NCBI GenBank assembly: GCA_963691705.1
Contig: OY829545.1
Span: 30,739,475 to 30,803,474 of the forward strand
Length of the DNA stretch: 64,000 nt
Origin: Viola odorata
Taxonomy: Eukaryota > Streptophyta > Magnoliopsida > Malpighiales > Violaceae
Direction of reading: 5' to 3'
Under the pieces are notes generated by a model. That model saw only the letters and a list, made by a program, of their open reading frames with translations, was not told the DNA's origin and made no database searches. Below are positions 53,389-64,000 of this stretch, in pieces. Positions within the stretch are counted from its first letter, which is position 1. Every line of letters starts with the position of its first letter. Position numbers and translations under genes: made by a program.

Positions 53389-56300
53389 ATGCCACGAACA
53401 CTACACTCAGTTCCTGGAGTTGTTGGCAGCCAAAGACCTCCAATCGGTTTTTCTCCACCAGATCAACAAACTTCAAACCCAGGAAGTTCTTCAGCTCAAA
53501 TGGAGGATCGCATGACATCCTTGGAGCAGACTGTTCAACAGATAGCACAAAATATGGGAGATCTACAAAGATCTATGCAAGATATGCAGGAAACCATAAG
53601 AGCCAGGCTGCCACCACCACCTCCATTCAATAGCAGGATCGAAATCCATGACCATTTTCAAGTTCCTGATCCCCCACCTCCTCCTCTACAGCACCATCAA
53701 ATTGCAGACCATCATCTTGAAGAAAGGCACAACCTTTATGATGAAAACCCACCACCTGGAGGCTTTGTCCATGGCAGAGGTAAGGCTAATCACAATCCAT
53801 ACGTTTTTCAATGCCCTCCAAGGCCAATTGTCTTGGAATTTCCATGGTTTCAAGGTTTTGAGGTTCATGACTGGGTTTTTCAAGCAAGTAACTACTTCAC
53901 CAGCATGAGAACTCCTCACCACAAAAAGGTCGAAATAACATCTCATCATCTTTATGGAGATGCCCTAAAATGGTATAAAATCAAGCTCAAAACCAAGGAG
54001 GATGATATATGGACATGGACAGATTTTGTCAAATGCATAGTGACTCGTTTTTCCCCCAAGAAAGATGATGACCCCATGGGAGCTTTATGCAAGTTGCAAC
54101 AAGTAAGTGATGTTGAATCTTACATTAACCAGTTCAATGCTATATATGACAGACTGAAAATTAGTGATTCTTATGCCAAGAGTTGTTTCTTAGCTGGTTT
54201 ACAACCTCAGTTAGCTCACATGGTTCGTATGTTTAAGCCTCATACATTTGAAGATGCTGTTAAATTTGCCCTTTCCTCTGAGGTCACCTTACCAGCCTTT
54301 AAATCCTGGACTTCCACACCTGACACACCATACCACCCACACACACAACCCACACAAAACATATTTAATTACCATAACCCCAAACCACAGACATCACATT
54401 TTTCTAGACCTGCATATCAATCCACTCCTCCACCTCGACCACAAAATACCACCCCTTTCTCACCAAAAAATACATCACTACCTTCTTCATCCACTCAAAA
54501 CACCAAAATTCCAACTAAACCACCCAACCAGACACAAACTTTTCCTTCTTTAGATGACAAGACAATGAAGGAAAGGATTGCTGCAGGATTGTGCAAATAC
54601 TGTGGGGAGAAATTCTTCCGTGGTCACAAATGTCAACCAAAGCATTTTTTTATGACTCTCACTGGTGAAGAAGAACATAATCCAGCTGAATATGGCTTGG
54701 ATGAAGAAATTTTGCAGGAAACAGAACCATTCCATGAGCAAATCACTGATTTGGTACCAACAACTTCTTCTTATGCGATCTATGATGAAAGGACGGGCAA
54801 AGAGACTGCTATGAGAATCACATTGCAGATTCAGAGGCAAGCAGTCCACACCTTGGTAGACACTGGAAGTTCACATAATCTCATTTCCAAAACAGTGGCG
54901 GAGGCTTTGGGTTTTCCAATAACTAACATTGATCCTGTGAAAATTTTGGTGGCTAATGGGGAGGCCATTATTACTACTGACGCATGTGAGCACATCCAGT
55001 GGTGTATACAAGGGCAATGGTTTGATGTTTCTGTCCTCATAATGCCACTCATTCATTATGATGTCATTTTAGGCATGGATTGGTTGCAGACCTTAGGGCC
55101 TGTCTTATGGGATTTCAACAACATGACTATGGCTTTTAGTCATCAAGGGCAGAAGATTGTGCTCAAGGGAGGCAGTAAAATTTCAGTTAAATGGGTGACT
55201 GCAGATAGCATGACCAAGCTATTGGCTAATCCAAAGAAACTTGCTCTTGCTCAGGTTTATACATTACAGGAACCTTTAGATACGAGGAAAATCCTTCCAC
55301 CTGCTTTTGAGAACCTACTTGCCAGTTTTCAAGATCTTTTCAAGGAACCCTCTTCTCTTCCTCCTTCGAGACCTTATGATTATGCTATTCCTCTCATGCC
55401 AGGAGCTCAGCCAGTAAATTTGAAACCATATAAGCTGTCGAGATAGCAGAAAGATGAAGTAGAAATTCAAGTGGAGGAGCTTTTGAAGATTGGTTTCATT
55501 GAGGACAGCCAAAGCCCTTATGCAGCTCCAATTATCCTGGTCAAAAAGAAAGATGGAGGATGGCGCCTATGTGTGGATTTTTGAGGCTTAAATCTGCAGA
55601 CAATTAAAAATAGGTTCCCAATTCCTGTCATCGAAGAGCTTCTTCAAGAACTCGGTGGAGCCAAAGTCTTCTCCAAGCTGGATTTGCGAGCTGGTTATCA
55701 TCAGGTCTTGCTCAAACTTGAAGATGCTCACAAAACAGCCTCTAAAACTCACCACGGCCATTATCAGTACAAGGTAATGCCTTTTGGACTTTGCAATGCT
55801 CCATCTACATTCCAAGCTTTGATGAATAGTGTGTTCAAAGGATATTTGCGCAAATTTGTCTTGGTTTTCTTCGATGATATACTCATTTATAGTGCATCTA
55901 GAGAAGCTCATATGGACCATTTGCGCATTGCTTTTACCCCGCTGTAAGAAAACTAGTTATTTCTCAAGCTCTCTAAATGTTGTTTTGTTATTGATAGCAT
56001 TGTTTACTTGGGACATATAATTTCTCGAGATGGTGTTAGCACCGATCCGGAAAAAATTCAAGCTGTCAAGGATTGGCCACCCTTGAAAACCATAAAACAT
56101 GTTAGAGGATTTCTTGGTTTAACAGGTTATTACGGATGATTTATTAAAGGTTATGCATCCATCGCAAAACCTTTAACTAAACTACTAAAGAAAGATAATT
56201 TCCTGTGGAATGAAGCTGCTGAGCTTTCTTTTCAAAGGCTCAAGCATGCTCTGATGACATCTCCAGTGCTAGCTCTACCAAATTTTTCGAAGACATTTGT

Positions 56301-58155
56301 AGTTGAAACTGATGCCTCAGGAGAAGGCATTGGAGCAGTCTTGATGTAGGACCAACATCCAATAGCTTTTATCAGTAAATCTCTAGCTCCTCGTCACCAG
56401 CTCAAGTCTGTGTATGAAAGAGAATTATTCGCTGTTCTTTTTGCTGTCAAGCACTGGCACAACTATTTGGAAGATCGCCACTTCATCATTTCCACTGATC
56501 ATCATAGCCTAAAGTATCTTCTTAGCCAATCCTTGTCCAAGGAAGCGTAGTTTGCTTGGTTAGTCAAACTTCAGAAGTATGACTATGAAATTCAATACAA
56601 ACCAGGCAAGCATAATGATGGTGCTGATGCACTTTCTCGCAAACCACAAGCAGAGTTAGCCACGATCCTTTATTCTGCATTAGAGCCAAATCTTTTATCG
56701 GAGGTTCAAGCTTCTTAGTCTGATGATCCTCACATTCAAAAGCTCTTGCAAGAACTCATGGCTGATCCTTCTTCTCACAAGCATTACGTGCTACGTGAAG
56801 GAAAAATGGTAGTGGGACACAAACCAGAACTTCACCAGAAAATTTTCCACATTTTCCATGATTCACCTAATGGAGGTCATTCTGGTGCTCAGGCAACTTC
56901 TCACAGGATTTCTGCTCTTTTTTATTGGCCTGGAATGAGGAAAATGATTAGGCAATATGTGAGAACATGTGATGTGTGCCAAAAACATAAGCATGAACAC
57001 ATACAGACTCCAGGTTTGCTTCAGCCACTTCCACTGCCTGAAGGAGTTTTTACTGATATCAGCATGGATTTTATAGAGGGCTTGCCAAAAGTAAGAGGTT
57101 TTTCTATCATTTTGGTTGTGGTGGATCGTTTCACCAAATTTTGCCATTTCCTACCTCTTAAACACCCCTACTCAGCTCTATCAGTGGCTCAAATCTTTCT
57201 TGATCGTGTTCTAAGCATTCATGGCACACCACATTCTATTGTCTCTGATAGAGACCCTATTTTCCTGAGTAGTTTCTGGTGTGATCTGTTTCGCCTACAA
57301 GGAGTGGATCTCAATCGTAGCAGTGCCTACCATCCTCAGACGGATGGACAAACGGAGCATGTTAACCAGTGTCTGGAACAGTATTTAAGGTATTTTTGTT
57401 CTTCACAACCTCACAAATGGCTTGAATTTCTTCCTCTTGCCCAATACTGGTACAATACTGCATTTCACGAATCATTGAAAATGTCTCCTTTCAAGGCCCT
57501 TTTTGGAATTGCTCCACCTTTGTCCATCCCATACATCCCACATGATTCAAATGATCAGGAAGTTAACAGGCTCATGATGGATCGAGAGCAAGCCATTAAG
57601 CAGCTCAAAGAGCACTTGGTCACTGCTAGAGCTCGCATGAAGAATTTTGCAGATAGGAAGAGAACTGATCGTTCCTTTGCTATTGGTGACTCAGTTCTGC
57701 TGAAGCTTCAACCATACCGCCAACTTTCCATTGCCAGGAGGGCAAATCAAAAAATAGCTCCTCGATATTTTGGTCCTTTTCAGATCACGAATCGCATTGG
57801 CTCGATGGCATACAAACTGGCTCTTCCACCACAGAGTTTAATTCACAATGTTTTTCATGTGAGTCAACTCAAGCCATATCATCCAAATGTTGCGGATACC
57901 ACTTCAGCTATTTTAATTGAACCAGTGGCAATCCTGGGTGCAAGAATACGCAAGAGACAAGGCTTAGCTGCAACTCAACTTGAAGTTGCTTGGACCCCTG
58001 CTTCAAACCTTCCTCCCTCATGGGAATGGTCTAATCATCTGAAGGAGACTTATCCCAACTGTCCCTTGTGGGCAAGGGATCTTATGGGGGGAGTATTGTC
58101 ACCAGCAAAAGGAAGCCATCGAAGGAGAAGAGGAAAACGTGCAAAACCAACTTGA
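53389..58155 (+). pseudogene. Reina-like gag-pol polyprotein, several stops and a frameshift
   Basis: From ATG 53389: coiled coil (about residues 40-80), gag core (LYGDALKWYKIKL, FVKCIVTRFSPKKDDD), P/T-rich linker, knuckle-like CKYCGEKFFRGHKC (54593-54634), protease LVDTGSSHNLIS (54853-54888). RT runs from about 55460: [17 protein letters not shown] and FFDDILIYS near 55870. RNase H has [14 protein letters not shown] and YERELFAVLFAVKHW. Integrase runs from about 56860: HHCC zinc site, then MDFIEGLP, SDRDPIF and TDGQTEHVNQ with all three acidic residues. The chromodomain-like tail is VAILGARIRKRQ and VAWTPASNLPPSWEW. Stops: TAG 55444, TGA 55582, TGA near 56138, TAG near 56347, TAG near 56548, TAG near 56716; frameshift near 55940. 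Confidence 0.92.
58084..58096 (+). other. Polypurine tract of the Reina-like element
   Basis: ATGGGGGGAGTAT lies directly before the 3' LTR. The polyprotein frame continues across it into the LTR. Confidence 0.8.
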
Positions 58156-58666
58156 AGAAGAAGAAGAAGGCATAGAAGACCATTGAATTTAAATCACAAG
58201 CTGTGTCACTTATTTTATTTGGAGTTGAATGTTGTCGTTTAAGTAGTTCGTATTATTGTCGTTTCAATTAAAAGCTCTTGATTTGAGTTGTGAGTCGTGT
58301 GTTCTAGCCGACGCGTCGTGAGTGATACCTTGTGCCCAAGCCAAGACTTTGGCCTGTAATGGAGCACAAGTGTCCAAAGCACGTGTATATATCAGTACTG
58401 GAAAATGAAAGAAGGGTATGCCTGGTTTGCAGAAATTGTCTTAATCTCCTCTCCTCTCAATGAGAGTTTGGTAAAGTATTCAATGAATTTCTTTATCAAA
58501 GAACCAAGCCTAAACCTTTAAAAAACCACTCTTCCACACTCTTCGTACAAAGAAAACGAATTAAAGGTACAAGCTTTATCCCTTATCCTCCACTGTTGCT
58601 GCGTTTCACTCTGTTTTTCAACCATCTCTAGTCACAGACCCTCTTCAACTATCCTGGCCCGTGACA
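58097..58666 (+). repeat. 3' LTR of the Reina-like element (570 bp)
   Basis: It pairs with 52787-53350 and is followed by TSD ATGAG (58667-58671). Confidence 0.93.
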
Positions 58667-58879
58667 ATGAGCCACCAAATATGGATGAAGAAATTGATAG
58701 TTTGTTGAAAATATAGGGATTATGGAATTCTGTCAATTAATTTTTTGCCTAATTGCATTGATGTTGGGTTCTTCATAGTTGAGAGAAAAGAAATTTAGAA
58801 TCTATGATATATTGGTTTTCTTTTGCAGTTCACAAGCAGAGGGATATTGTTCCACTGGATGTAGATGGTGATGTTGAGG

Positions 58880-59381
58880 TTTTTAGATTTTCCTTCGCTG
58901 TTTTGGTTTTTCTTTCTTCAAAAGTTAATCATGTATAATCTTAATTAACTAAATCTAATGAAGAAATGCTTAAAATTTGGTATTTTGTGGGTTCTAGTCT
59001 GTAAGTGATTGATAGGAAGTTTGTGGTCAACGCAATTAACACAAAAATCATTTTCCATGCTTAGATCTCTATGACCCCCTTCCCCACTTTTGGGGTCCAA
59101 ACAAGCATGAACCTGCTGCTACTAAACTCTTACAAGCTAATCAAGACATTTAATTGCAACTATCCAGTTGCATTTTAGCGGTTTTAATTTGTTTTTTAGC
59201 GCGACATAATAAAATGCAATGACATCTGCATTTAAGGTTAGATTTTCTTTCTACTAGTAATTCATTTCTCAGATTTAGATATGGAACTAGGATATTTCGT
59301 TTGCTGCTTTGTGAAATGATGATAATTAGAGTTTAGAATGAATTCGTTGTATTGACATTTTTCTACATTATGAATTACAAG
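58880..59381. other. Non-coding stretch in the SAS10-like remnant where the central exons are missing
   Basis: It begins at a GT donor after the HKQRDIVPLD exon and ends in an AG before the next exon. No Sas10/C1D coding sequence is visible, so two introns appear fused by a deletion. Confidence 0.6.
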
Positions 59382-60230
59382 CATGAGCTGAGAGTGTTGG
59401 CAAGTGCTGGAATCAAGTCTGAGGATGATGCTGGGAATGAAAATGCTCCGAACACTGATGTAGAATTGGCCTCAAAAGATGACTTCTACGAACAGGTAGA
59501 ACGGAACTGAGCTGTGAAACATGCCACCAAAGCTGAGATTTACAAAAGGTATGCCTTGTGCTCCACAACGCTAGAATTAAGCTGTGATGTTTAAAAGATA
59601 CGTGCCTTTGGTTTTACACACACAAAAAGGATGCATCCAAGTTAGTTTGTGCTTTCAATGTTTTTAAATTGTCCCTCAGTTTTGCTAGAAATTTTGACTT
59701 CTATAAGTGGCTAAGAAATTATGGTTGAAAGGTAAAGGTGCTTCTTTTGCAGGACCCCAACCGTCCCATCATTGCCTGCAACTGTAGAGGGTAAGCGACT
59801 CATCAATCATCAGGTGAGAATCCCATCTCCTTTTTCATTCTCTTCTATTTATCACCTTTTTTACTTTCTACAATTATTGAGCTACCTTTTCTCCTAAATG
59901 CCCCAGATTGAGAAGAATAGGGGTCTAACCCGTCAACGCAACAAATTAAGCAAAAATCCAAGGAAGAAATACAGGGTAGGCCAATTGCATTTAATGGTGT
60001 GTGCTGCTTATACGGATTACAAATTCTACTGTAATTGTCCGGTGGGATGTATCATTTGTGCATAATCAATTCACCACTCTTCCTTTATCTAATTTGCAGA
60101 TGAAACACGAGAAAGCAGGTAAACGATGGAAAGGGCAAGTGCAGGACATCAAAAACCTTCTGGTCCTTATGTTGGTGAAAGCACTGGAATCAATCCCAGA
60201 ATCAGTCGAAGCATCAGACTTCATAGTTGA

Positions 60231-62782
60231 GTGCTGCATTTGCTTTGATTGCAGTACATACTGCATTCAGGTTTGGCTGTAGAATGAATTGAATAATTTA
60301 TGGTGTACCCTGACACAAGCTTTGCCTTGAAAATTTTGATCTAGCATTATGTTTTCTGAAAGAAAGCGCATAAGTTGAGAATATTTACATAGGACATGGG
60401 TTTGTTACTAGTTTATCAGTGAAGAAGAAGGTCTCGACTATTTTTGGCTCATCTTTTCAATATGTGAATGTCTCGTTGGAGACAATTAGTTTTCTAACGT
60501 ACCGTTTCACAGATTATCTTCATGTTAATTTGTTAGTCTGGCAACTCCTTACATCACTTTTTAGTCGTAGTTTATGACTCACATGTTTGGTAGCTTCTTT
60601 TCTGTAGACCAGCGCGTGCTTTGTTACCATGTTCTTGATATGCAGAGATTTTTGTGATACCTTGCTTGTACTGGTACACATGCTAGTCATATAGAAATGG
60701 ATTGAGGATGAATAATTCTTCAATTCAGATGGATAAAACTCGCTAAATACATGACGAAAAGAAAAAGTTGATCAGATATACATTGTTTTACAGTACAGTA
60801 GGTAACATTTTCTATATATGAGAATGTTGTTGTTGATGATGATGATGTTGAGAAGAGGCTCTAGACAGTGCTGATATAATAGAATGGAAAGCAGATGCTG
60901 CTATTCTTGTCTTTATCTGCCCTCTCTTAGGGACTGCTCTTCCACTTGTCAAGCTTTACCTCATGATCAGACCAGCAGCTGGAACACCACTAACCTTATT
61001 CTTGTTGTTCATCGTCGAAATCAAGTAGGTGGAATATGTTACACTAAACTTCTTCTTTCTAAAGATTTTGTTCTTTTTTTTGGATTGATACTTGTGGAAT
61101 GTGATTTGAATGTTCTTTTGGTTTAGGTGTTTATATAATGCAGCTAGAGATAACAATAGCTTCAAAACAAGGGGTAAGAGGGTTTCTTTTTTCTTGAATA
61201 GTAAAGGGGTTAGGGGTTAGGACAGGAGACATGCCAGCGATTTTTTTGTTTTGTTGAATTCAATGTTTGATTCGGTGATTGATTGGCATGGTTACTAGCT
61301 AGCTACGTGCGGGCTTCGAGATGTATCTAGGAACTTTCTTGTGGATGTTGTTTAATTTAAGGTTTCTATACAGAAAATGGCAACAGGACAATGTTTATGA
61401 TTTGGTAGCTTGTTTTTTCTCCAATTTCTTAATTTGGACAGACTAGCTAGTGTTTTTTCAATTAGCTACTTGGTTAATTTTCACGAAACCTCTTGGTATA
61501 GTCCCAAACCAAGACAAGGCGCCACATGTTTTAGCAGCTTCTCTCTTATGGAATACTAAGGAATAAACATTATTTCTCCACTTGAGGTTGAATGTTTAAC
61601 TTTATCCTCTCACTCTAATTACAGCTACTGAATTACAGTTCCCAATAAATTATATTTTGTGATTTAATAGATACTTAAAACGTCATGGACTCAAATGCTT
61701 ATATGGGAAAATTTAGCCGTAATTTACGTGTATTTAAATAATTCAGATCATACCTTATTCATATAAGTGGTGAAATTAATAATCGTGATTGATAAATTTT
61801 TTATCATTTATATAAGTAGGTTGTAAAGTGTGATATGTTGATATCAAAATACGAGGATTATCATAATTTTGAATAAATTAAAAACATCTATTTTCTATCT
61901 GTATTACTCATTCTGTGTAGGTAGTTTGATCTTTTTTTTTGCATTAGTTAGTTGAATAAGGATCTTTTTAAGCAATAAATAGCTTATAATAACCAAAATA
62001 ATTGCAGCTGTTCTGCTGTTGGTATTGAAAATGTCGTTATTATTTCTATGTACCATACCCATAACCAACAAGTAGATACATTTTTTTTATAAAATAGGTT
62101 ATGAGTTCGATTCATAGTGGCGTGAAAAATAAGATTTCAGATTTTATAATAACAATGTGAGAAAAGAAATATGATTATTGGACAATCTTTAAATTTGTCA
62201 AAGGTTGCATGGTTGCCATTCCTAGCTGGATCCGATCAATGTTTATATATATATAATTGTCAGGCTCTAAAACTCTGCCATGGGACAAATACACAAACCA
62301 TCCCCATGTTTGTGTACAACAACAAAAACGAACCAAGATGCACATATAATATCAGGAATTGCTAATCGTGCACATAGTATCAGGAATTGTTAAATTTACC
62401 GTAACATATCCAACAAAGCTTGGTTAGTATTCGGTAATAACATAGTAGAAAAAATTGAAAAAAAATACCAACTAGCAAACTTCCAGTTCAGTAATTACGG
62501 TATGGTGGTGCACAGCCCAACCAGCCTTTGGGATCTTTTCAGTCCCATTTAAGAAGTTGAGATTGGAATTAAAAGTGTGGATACCTTACACACTTTACTG
62601 GCAAAAGAAAAGGAGTCCTTATTAGCTCATACCAAGCCATTCTTTGATCTCATGCTAAGCAAGAAAACCATGTTACCACTTTATTCTTTGCTCTCTACTT
62701 TCTGCCATATTTGGCTTTCATGTCATAAAACCATTCTATATCTCTAGATTTTGATGTCCCCATCTTTCTCCAAATTAGACAA
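60231..62782. other. Intergenic region between the SAS10-like remnant and the NTF2-like gene
   Basis: AT-rich, with no established gene. A 58-residue hydrophobic open segment is at 60852-61028. The last 250 bp should hold the promoter and leader of the NTF2-like gene; I find no decisive TATA box. Confidence 0.5.
60852..61028 (+). other. Hydrophobic open segment, possible exon remnant
   Basis: The segment reads LDSADIIEWKADAAILVFIC, then two hydrophobic runs (PLLGTALPLVKLYL and TPLTLFLLFIVEIK), and a TAG. It has no ATG before its own middle. The amino-acid content looks like a membrane protein rather than random AT-rich DNA. I recognise no family; it may be a last exon or a gene fragment. Confidence 0.25.
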
Positions 62783-64000
62783 ATGGCAGCCTCAGTACTC
62801 AATGTCTCTAGCCAACTCCCAAGGCAGGCCACCTGCTTCAGACCAAGGGCTGAGCTCATGCATGGCTCCTCTCTGTTTACAAATTCATCTCAACTCATGC
62901 AAAACAACATGAAGATGAATAAACAAGGATTATGTATGAGAAGGAAGACGGATAACAACAACAAACCAGTTAACAGAAGAAGACCCAATTTGGTCAAGTC
63001 ATTAGCAGATGAAATGGAAGTACCATTGGATCATCCTCCTCCTGCTTCCAGTATGATCAAGCAACTATACAAATGCATCAATGAGAAGAAATTGAAGGAA
63101 ATAGAACATTACATTTCGGATGATTGCTGCTTTGACGACTGCTCCTTTCCTTTTCCAATACAAGGAAGAAAGGTACTGTACTCATCATCTACATAGACTT
63201 TACTTTACATTGATCAGACCATGCATTTCTTGTTTTTGCTTGTAGCTACTACTAAATAGAGAGCCTAATAATGAAATGGATGCAGGAGGTTATGCGATTC
63301 TTCCAACAACTAACAGAAGGCATGGGCCAGAATGTGAAATTCATCATCGAACATGTTTGTGAAGACCAAAAACTAACAACAGGAGTGAACTGGCACTTAG
63401 GTTCAATCACAACCATACGCTCAAAATGCAGTTCTACTTAGTTTTGTTCATACTGACAACAATTGTTATCTTCAATGACAGAATGGAGAAAGACACCTAT
63501 ACCTTTCACCAGAGGATGCAGCTTCTATGAATGCTCAAAAGATGGGAACAGACTAGTTATAAAGTACCAGAACAAACCAGTAGAAATATTTAACATGCAA
63601 AACCAATTAGGACAAACTATTGGGTTTCACTAACTAATACTTCTACTGCAGGAAAGCTCTGGTCGTTATCGAGTCACCTATCAAACCAGGAGGTATCGTA
63701 CTGGTAATCATTTTTGCAACACTCTTTTATTGCTTCCTTCACAACTTAAGTAGCAATACCATGACAAGATATATCATTAAACTGGTGTTATTCCTTTCAT
63801 GCAGACCCTACTAAAGAATGTGACAGCAATATTTGACGATTTCCCAAAGGCTGCAGAATGTACGGTATCTATTTTCTCTTCATAACCTATACATCCAGTA
63901 CCAAACTTATATCATTATGCAACTTAACGAATAAATATTTTTACCAGAAATGGAACCAGACATCAAACCACTCATGTTCTTGGCAACTGAACTAATTATA
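62783..64000 (+). CDS. NTF2/SnoaL-like fold protein, probable plastid-targeted, multi-exon, 3' end at or beyond the window
   Basis: Exon 1 (62783-63172) encodes an N terminus rich in S/T/R and poor in acidic residues, typical of a chloroplast transit peptide, then MIKQLYKCINEKKLKEIEHY, where the NTF2-like fold starts. Further exons in phase: 63286-63400 (EVMRFFQQLTEGMGQNVKF), 63482-63563 (FTRGCSFYEC), 63652-63703 (ALVVIESPIKPGGIV), and 63805 to about 63859-63864 (TLLKNVTAIFDDFPKAAE). All have GT-AG borders and no lesions. It resembles plant 'nuclear transport factor 2 family' proteins of unknown function. The last exon is uncertain: joining at 63948 gives a stop at 63993-63995, but the true end may lie beyond the window. 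It is the only apparently intact host gene here. Confidence 0.78.

Larger units (their letters stand above)
52787..58666 (+). mobile_element. Reina-like chromovirus Ty3/gypsy element (5,880 bp)
   Basis: LTRs 52787-53350 and 58097-58666, TSD ATGAG, PBS and PPT are all present. The single plus-strand polyprotein holds gag, protease, RT, RNase H, integrase and a C-terminal chromodomain-like segment. Small size, short LTRs and the divergent chromodomain suggest the Reina lineage; the lineage is inference. It sits inside exon 1 of the SAS10-like gene. Confidence 0.92.
50145..60230 (+). pseudogene. SAS10/UTP3 (THAL)-like gene, fragmented host pseudogene
   Basis: Coding pieces on plus: MAKRGRSQK (50145-50171), cut by the copia element; KTDDNRAMKKRSDHDYE (to 52786), cut by the Reina-like element; PPNMDEEIDSLL (58672-58713); and HKQRDIVPLDVDGDV in an exon at 58829-58878. 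The central exons, which should hold the Sas10/C1D domain, are missing. The C-terminal exons remain: 59382-59548 (one TGA after QVERN, CGA to TGA), 59753-59813, 59907-59975 and 60100-60230, with GKRLINHQ, IEKNRGLTRQRNKLSKNP and MKHEKAGKRWKGQVQDIK, the Sas10 C-terminal signature (PF09368). One missing A near 60150-60156 shifts the end. The intact protein is a U3 snoRNP processome factor for 18S rRNA maturation in the nucleolus; this copy cannot make it. Confidence 0.85.

Noticed and set aside
54248..54553. H/P-rich plus-strand ORF overlapping the Reina-like gag linker
   Set aside because: It is a +1 shadow of the P/T-rich gag linker.
60884..61165. ORFs of 69-80 codons on both strands around 61 kb
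   Set aside because: Their translations lack any pattern; only the overlapping frame at 60852-61028 looks protein-like.

Overview
This is nuclear DNA of a flowering plant, probably a eudicot. It has genes with short GT-AG introns, plant-type transposon families (Ogre/Tat-like and Reina-like Ty3/gypsy, Ty1/copia, PIF/Harbinger, Mutator-like, Stowaway) and two host loci: a wrecked SAS10/UTP3 (THAL)-like gene and an NTF2/SnoaL-fold gene at the right edge. I see no bacterial, organellar, rRNA, tRNA or CRISPR sequence. Most of the 64 kb is nested transposons, and many boundaries can be read from terminal repeats plus target-site duplications (TSDs).

Layout. (1) 1-26539, minus strand: the 5' part of a giant Ogre/Tat-like element. 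It has a 3.5-kb 5' LTR (23062-26539), a PBS, an extra first ORF with a DUF7745-like domain (21088-22519), and gag-protease running off the left edge (1-4254). (2) 4563-20606: a complete 16-kb Tat-type Ty3/gypsy element, minus strand, inserted into (1) with TSD AGCAG. Its gag-pol (14217-20087) is one frame with four point stops and a late frameshift. Downstream of integrase it carries about 7 kb of plus-strand (antisense) genes: two small ones and two tandem, intron-containing paralogues of the 'putative gypsy-type transposon' family (Transposase_28). (3) 26580-41732: a PIF/Harbinger-like element, plus strand, with a Myb/SANT-like ORF1, a Transposase_32-type gene, a DDE transposase gene, and arrays of a GTCATGAC palindrome that also covers the ORF1 start codon. 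A 922-bp Mutator-like element sits in its first long intron. A 5.9-kb Mutator-like element (33973-39856) sits inside the first exon of its transposase and carries a GRF zinc-finger gene facing a catalytically deleted MURA-like gene. (4) 42453-47773: a gag-only LTR element with two 1310-bp LTRs and TSD ACATG. (5) 48488-48747: a Stowaway-like MITE. (6) 50145-60230: remnants of a SAS10/UTP3-like gene, interrupted by a deleted copia element (50172-52733) and a Reina-like chromodomain element (52787-58666, TSD ATGAG). (7) 62783 to the right edge: an apparently intact multi-exon NTF2-like gene with a plastid-type N terminus.

How the parts relate. Each autonomous-type element shows the modules of its family, but nearly all carry stops or frameshifts. 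Many stops fit C-to-T change at CG or CHG sites, as expected for methylated plant repeats. The insertion order is partly fixed: Tat element after Ogre-like element, both Mutator-like elements after Harbinger, Reina-like and copia elements after the SAS10-like gene. The least ordinary structures are the tandem antisense gene set of the Tat element, the palindrome-rich three-gene Harbinger, and the Mutator-like element with the GRF gene. Family names are from recognition of motifs, not from searches.
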